Assembly: GCA_947623755.1 (NCBI GenBank)
Contig: CANQHB010000041.1
Location: 1-7,231, forward strand
DNA length: 7,231 nt
Direction: 5' to 3'
Origin: an uncultured Bacilli bacterium
Lineage (GTDB): Bacteria > Bacillota_I > Bacilli_A > RF39 > UBA660
Shown: positions 5,265 through 7,231 of the stretch, piece after piece
Layout: every line of letters begins with the position of its first letter
Numbering within the stretch: the stretch's first letter is position 1
Notes under the pieces: generated by a model
The model's input: only the letters and a program-made list of their open reading frames with translations
Databases searched by the model: none
What the model was told of the DNA's origin: nothing
Position numbers and translations under genes: made by a program

Positions 5265-6077
5265 GGTACGGACCCAATAATAATCATTGTCTTTATTTTG
5301 GAAAGTATGACGATATAAGCGACCATATTTTTTAACAAAGTCAGCTTTGGCTGATTCCGATTCTTGTTCAAATGAACCTTTAAGGTTACTTAGAGCTTTA
5401 GTACATTCACTACTCTCCTCTTCTGAGTTATTAGTTAAATAACATTTGTTATTAGCTATTCTTAAGTAATAATCACTAATAATAATATTTCCTTTATGGT
5501 CTTTGATAGCTTTAAATTTTAAGCGATAAACATTAGTCTCGGGAGTTATAGCAACACTAAAGGTTTCAGCATTTCCACAGTAGTACTCCTCCCCTTCTAA
5601 ATAACAAGTATTGGTACTAGAAATATTAAAACTACTAGTATTATCTTTAGAAATATCAGTGCCATATATGTCTTTATAGGCCGCATTTAATTTCTTTTTA
5701 GAAATAATATTGTAAGTACAGTTTTTTTCATCATCTTCGGAAGTTGTAAAGGTAACATTTTCCCCTATTTTACAGATTTTTATATCATTATCATTTTTAC
5801 CAGTGCTAGGAGTGGTTTCTTTAGTTAAATCCTCACTATTTAGGTTATAGAAAGCCATACATAATTTATTACTATCAGAAATACTATCAATTGTGACAGT
5901 ATTACCAGAATAAACCGTTAAACCACCACAATGGTATAAATCTACTTCCCCAAGATAGCTATATAATTCTTTTACTTCTACACTTTCAAAGTCTAGTTTT
6001 TCATTACGTGTTAATAAGATTACAACACATATGATGATTAAAATAATTAAACCAATTATAAAATATTTCTTTTTCAT
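5253..6077 (-). CDS. Single-pass, cysteine-rich surface protein, function unknown
   Basis: A 274-residue protein with a Lys-rich start, one strongly hydrophobic segment (about 5-22) and a long polar outside domain. I see no lipobox: Cys17 lies within the hydrophobic segment and lacks the usual LxGC setting, so an uncleaved signal anchor is more likely. The outer domain has eight cysteines (50, 73, 102, 120, 158, 167, 212, 225), an even number that could form disulfides. Features that look family-like are ELYSYLGEVDLYHCGGL (37-53), NKLCMAFYNL and the C-terminal YRHTFQNKDNDYYWVRTE. I recall similar hypothetical proteins from uncultured gut Firmicutes but no known activity. It is the second gene of an operon, 25 bp after the HTH gene, with SD GAGGGTGGGG about 10 bases before ATG, and a terminator overlaps its stop. 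A role in sensing or binding at the cell surface is a guess. Confidence 0.78.
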   Translation of the reverse strand: MKKKYFIIGLIILIIICVVILLTRNEKLDFESVEVKELYSYLGEVDLYHCGGLTVYSGNTVTIDSISDSNKLCMAFYNLNSEDLTKETTPSTGKNDNDIKICKIGENVTFTTSEDDEKNCTYNIISKKKLNAAYKDIYGTDISKDNTSSFNISSTNTCYLEGEEYYCGNAETFSVAITPETNVYRLKFKAIKDHKGNIIISDYYLRIANNKCYLTNNSEEESSECTKALSNLKGSFEQESESAKADFVKKYGRLYRHTFQNKDNDYYWVRTEAY

Positions 6078-6102
6078 TTACTTCTACCCCACCCTCTAAA
6101 AT

Positions 6103-6879
6103 TTAGACTTTACGAGATTGAATTTCCGCGATTTTTTCAAATACTTCCGCGGCATTTTGCTCATTTATTTGATTATAACCTAACTCCCGTAAAGCTTGAA
6201 TTTTAATGGTATTTAGCTGTTGAGTACGGCTTAGTTTTTCTTCATTTTTTTGTTCTATTTCTTGAACAAAACGTTTATGACTTTCTTGAAGTTTGCTTTT
6301 GGAAGCACCACCATTATTGTATAAAGTTAAAGCGGAATAAAGAATGCCTTCAAAAATAAATTGGTGTTCTTCATCAAAAGCATAAACGTCAGGGCTAATA
6401 AAGCCCGTGGTTTTAGACATATAACCTAGAATATATTTAATTTCCGGAACATTATCAATTGATTGAAGCATATGATAGAGATAAGTAATGGCTTCTTTAT
6501 TTTCTTCTTTTTTAGTTTCATCAAGAAGTTTTTCTTTTAATAAATAAGTAATATCGGCAATTAAAGTTTGTTCTTCTTTCGTTAAACCTTTCATATCAAA
6601 GTAGTTATCCATATCACTGGAACTTTTAACCCCTTGATTAAGACGATTTTCAACGGCCATTAAGTAGTCAGTTGTGATTTTAATACTTTTAATTGTACTT
6701 TCTTCGCCATCGTCAATATCTAATAATTTTAATAATAATATTTTCTTTTCTTTAGGCCATTTATTAATATCTTCTAATTCAAGATAGTTATAAACCATTT
6801 GACGAGAGACATTAAGATATTTGGCTAATCTTACTTTGGATATACCAAGTTCTTGTAATAATTCATTTAAACTATTCAT
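6103..6879 (-). CDS. Helix-turn-helix (XRE-like) DNA-binding protein, likely autoregulator
   Basis: A 258-residue protein. Residues about 4-54 look like an XRE/Cro-type HTH: LQELGISKVRLAKYLNVSRQMVYNYLE gives the scaffold and recognition helices (ISKVRLAKYLNVS about 13-25, RQMVYNYLE 26-34). The rest (about 60-258) is mostly helical, charged and without catalytic motifs I can name; 195-258 is Lys/Glu/Gln-rich and could be coiled coil. The ATG at 6879 has AAGGAAG 7 bases upstream. It is the first gene of a two-gene leftward operon with the membrane protein. Its promoter is almost consensus and is covered by two palindromes, so it probably binds its own promoter; that is inference. The long C-terminal part is bigger than in simple phage repressors and may sense a ligand or partner. 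Confidence 0.75.
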   Translation of the reverse strand: MNSLNELLQELGISKVRLAKYLNVSRQMVYNYLELEDINKWPKEKKILLLKLLDIDDGEESTIKSIKITTDYLMAVENRLNQGVKSSSDMDNYFDMKGLTKEEQTLIADITYLLKEKLLDETKKEENKEAITYLYHMLQSIDNVPEIKYILGYMSKTTGFISPDVYAFDEEHQFIFEGILYSALTLYNNGGASKSKLQESHKRFVQEIEQKNEEKLSRTQQLNTIKIQALRELGYNQINEQNAAEVFEKIAEIQSRKV

Positions 6880-6898
6880 TGTACACTTCCTTATCTTT

Positions 6899-6942
6899 TA
6901 CATTATAATTATAATGTACTTAACACTTACTTGTCAAGTGTT
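6899..6942 (-). promoter_or_regulatory. Strong promoter of the HTH operon, covered by two palindromic operators
   Basis: On the minus strand a consensus -35 TTGACA (6937-6932) is followed after 18 bp by TATAAT (6913-6908), then immediately a second TATAAT (6907-6902). Two palindromes overlap it. The first is a perfect 20-bp palindrome at 6899-6918 (TACATTATAA then its reverse complement), covering both -10 hexamers. The second is AACACTT (6922-6928) / AAGTGTT (6936-6942), with the nested ACTTG-T-CAAGT (6929-6939), covering the -35. ACACTT recurs at 6883-6888 beside the SD. This is a classic layout for repression by an HTH dimer. Confidence 0.75.
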
Positions 6943-6950
6943 TGAAATAG

Positions 6951-6977
6951 AAAAAACTTAAGAATTAATCTTAAGTT
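6951..6977 (-). terminator. Intrinsic terminator of mnmA
   Basis: On the minus strand AACTTAAG-type arms pair (6977-6970 with 6962-6955, extended by one inner pair), with a 5-base loop, followed by a T run (complement of 6951-6956). The TAA stop of mnmA (6973-6971) is inside the stem. It insulates mnmA from the HTH operon. Confidence 0.8.
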
Positions 6978-7231
6978 AAGTACCATAATTTCGTATTATT
7001 TTTATAGACTTCTTTAATAAATCCACAACCTAAGCAAGTATCATTATCATAGAAAACACAAGCTTGGCCAGGAGTAACACTTTTAGCTTGAGTGGGATAT
7101 TTTATTTTAATTTCTTGGTCAGTAATACTTTCAATGATAATAGGAATTTCTTCACCTCGATAACGGAATTTAGCGGTTAAATTAGAGGGTAAATCGCCCA
7201 TTAAATTGATATTTTCTAAAGTACAGGAATC
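6971..7231 (-). CDS. mnmA: tRNA-specific 2-thiouridylase MnmA, C-terminal part only
   Basis: The last 86 residues are visible; the gene continues past the right edge (full length is about 360-370). MnmA uses ATP and sulfur relayed by a desulfurase to make 2-thiouridine at the wobble position (U34) of tRNAs for Lys, Glu and Gln. The visible part is the C-terminal beta-barrel domain: LTAKFRYRGEEIP matches the family's LTAKIRYRQ-type strand, and VTPGQACVFYDNDTCLGCGFI matches the conserved VTPGQAVVFY..D.CLGGG.I ending. The ATP site and catalytic cysteines lie outside the window. An internal ATG at 7201 is not the start, since the frame is open through 7231 with family-like sequence. CLGCG replaces the usual CLGGG. 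The stop lies within the terminator stem. Confidence 0.93.
   Translation of the reverse strand, partial: DSCTLENINLMGDLPSNLTAKFRYRGEEIPIIIESITDQEIKIKYPTQAKSVTPGQACVFYDNDTCLGCGFIKEVYKNNTKLWYLT

Noticed and set aside
4711..6970. Integrated element bounded by two dif sites (Xer-dependent mobile element)
   Set aside because: Only one dif-like site is visible in the window, and no replication, packaging or mobilisation genes are present; kept only as a hypothesis for the operon.

Overview
The window is very AT-rich, compact and uses short intergenic gaps with Shine-Dalgarno (SD) sequences of the GGTGAT/AAGGAGG type. Gene content (gpsA, rarA, a Xer recombinase, a ZIP transporter, mnmA) and base composition suggest a low-GC Firmicutes/Mycoplasmatota relative, perhaps an uncultured gut Bacilli lineage. 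TGA is very probably a normal stop: the long reading frames contain no in-frame TGA, Trp is written TGG, and rarA ends in TGA. The lineage is inferred; no marker gene here fixes it.

Left part (1-3300): gpsA (partial, leaving the window) and rarA form a leftward, translationally coupled pair. They share a 12-bp mirror-image divergent promoter region with a rightward Xer tyrosine recombinase gene. A bidirectional hairpin terminator separates xer from an oppositely oriented gene for a 52-residue protein built almost only of Ser, Arg, Asn and Glu. That gene is divergent from a ZIP-family metal transporter gene, with a short inverted repeat between them.

Middle (3300-5250): the ZIP gene converges on and overlaps by 20 bp a gene for a membrane-anchored DUF2726 protein. 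Behind it lies a 637-bp gene-free stretch. It holds a 28-bp sequence that looks like a complete chromosomal dif site (4711-4738), about 1.65 kb from the end of the xer gene. It also holds two perfect, directly abutting copies of a 207-bp AT-rich repeat (4758-5171) and a set of AACCTTA/TAAGGTT inverted repeats. I read this as the chromosome-dimer-resolution locus, so the window is probably in the replication terminus region.

Right part (5250-7231): a leftward two-gene unit encodes a helix-turn-helix (HTH) protein and a single-pass, cysteine-rich, surface-exposed protein of unknown function. It has a near-consensus promoter covered by two palindromes, suggesting autoregulation. A terminator separates it from the 3' end of mnmA (tRNA 2-thiouridylase), which runs in from the right edge.

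The main points of interest are the dif site with its nearby recombinase, the perfect 207-bp tandem duplication 19 bp from dif, the eight-amino-acid-alphabet small protein, and the palindrome-controlled HTH/surface-protein unit next to dif.
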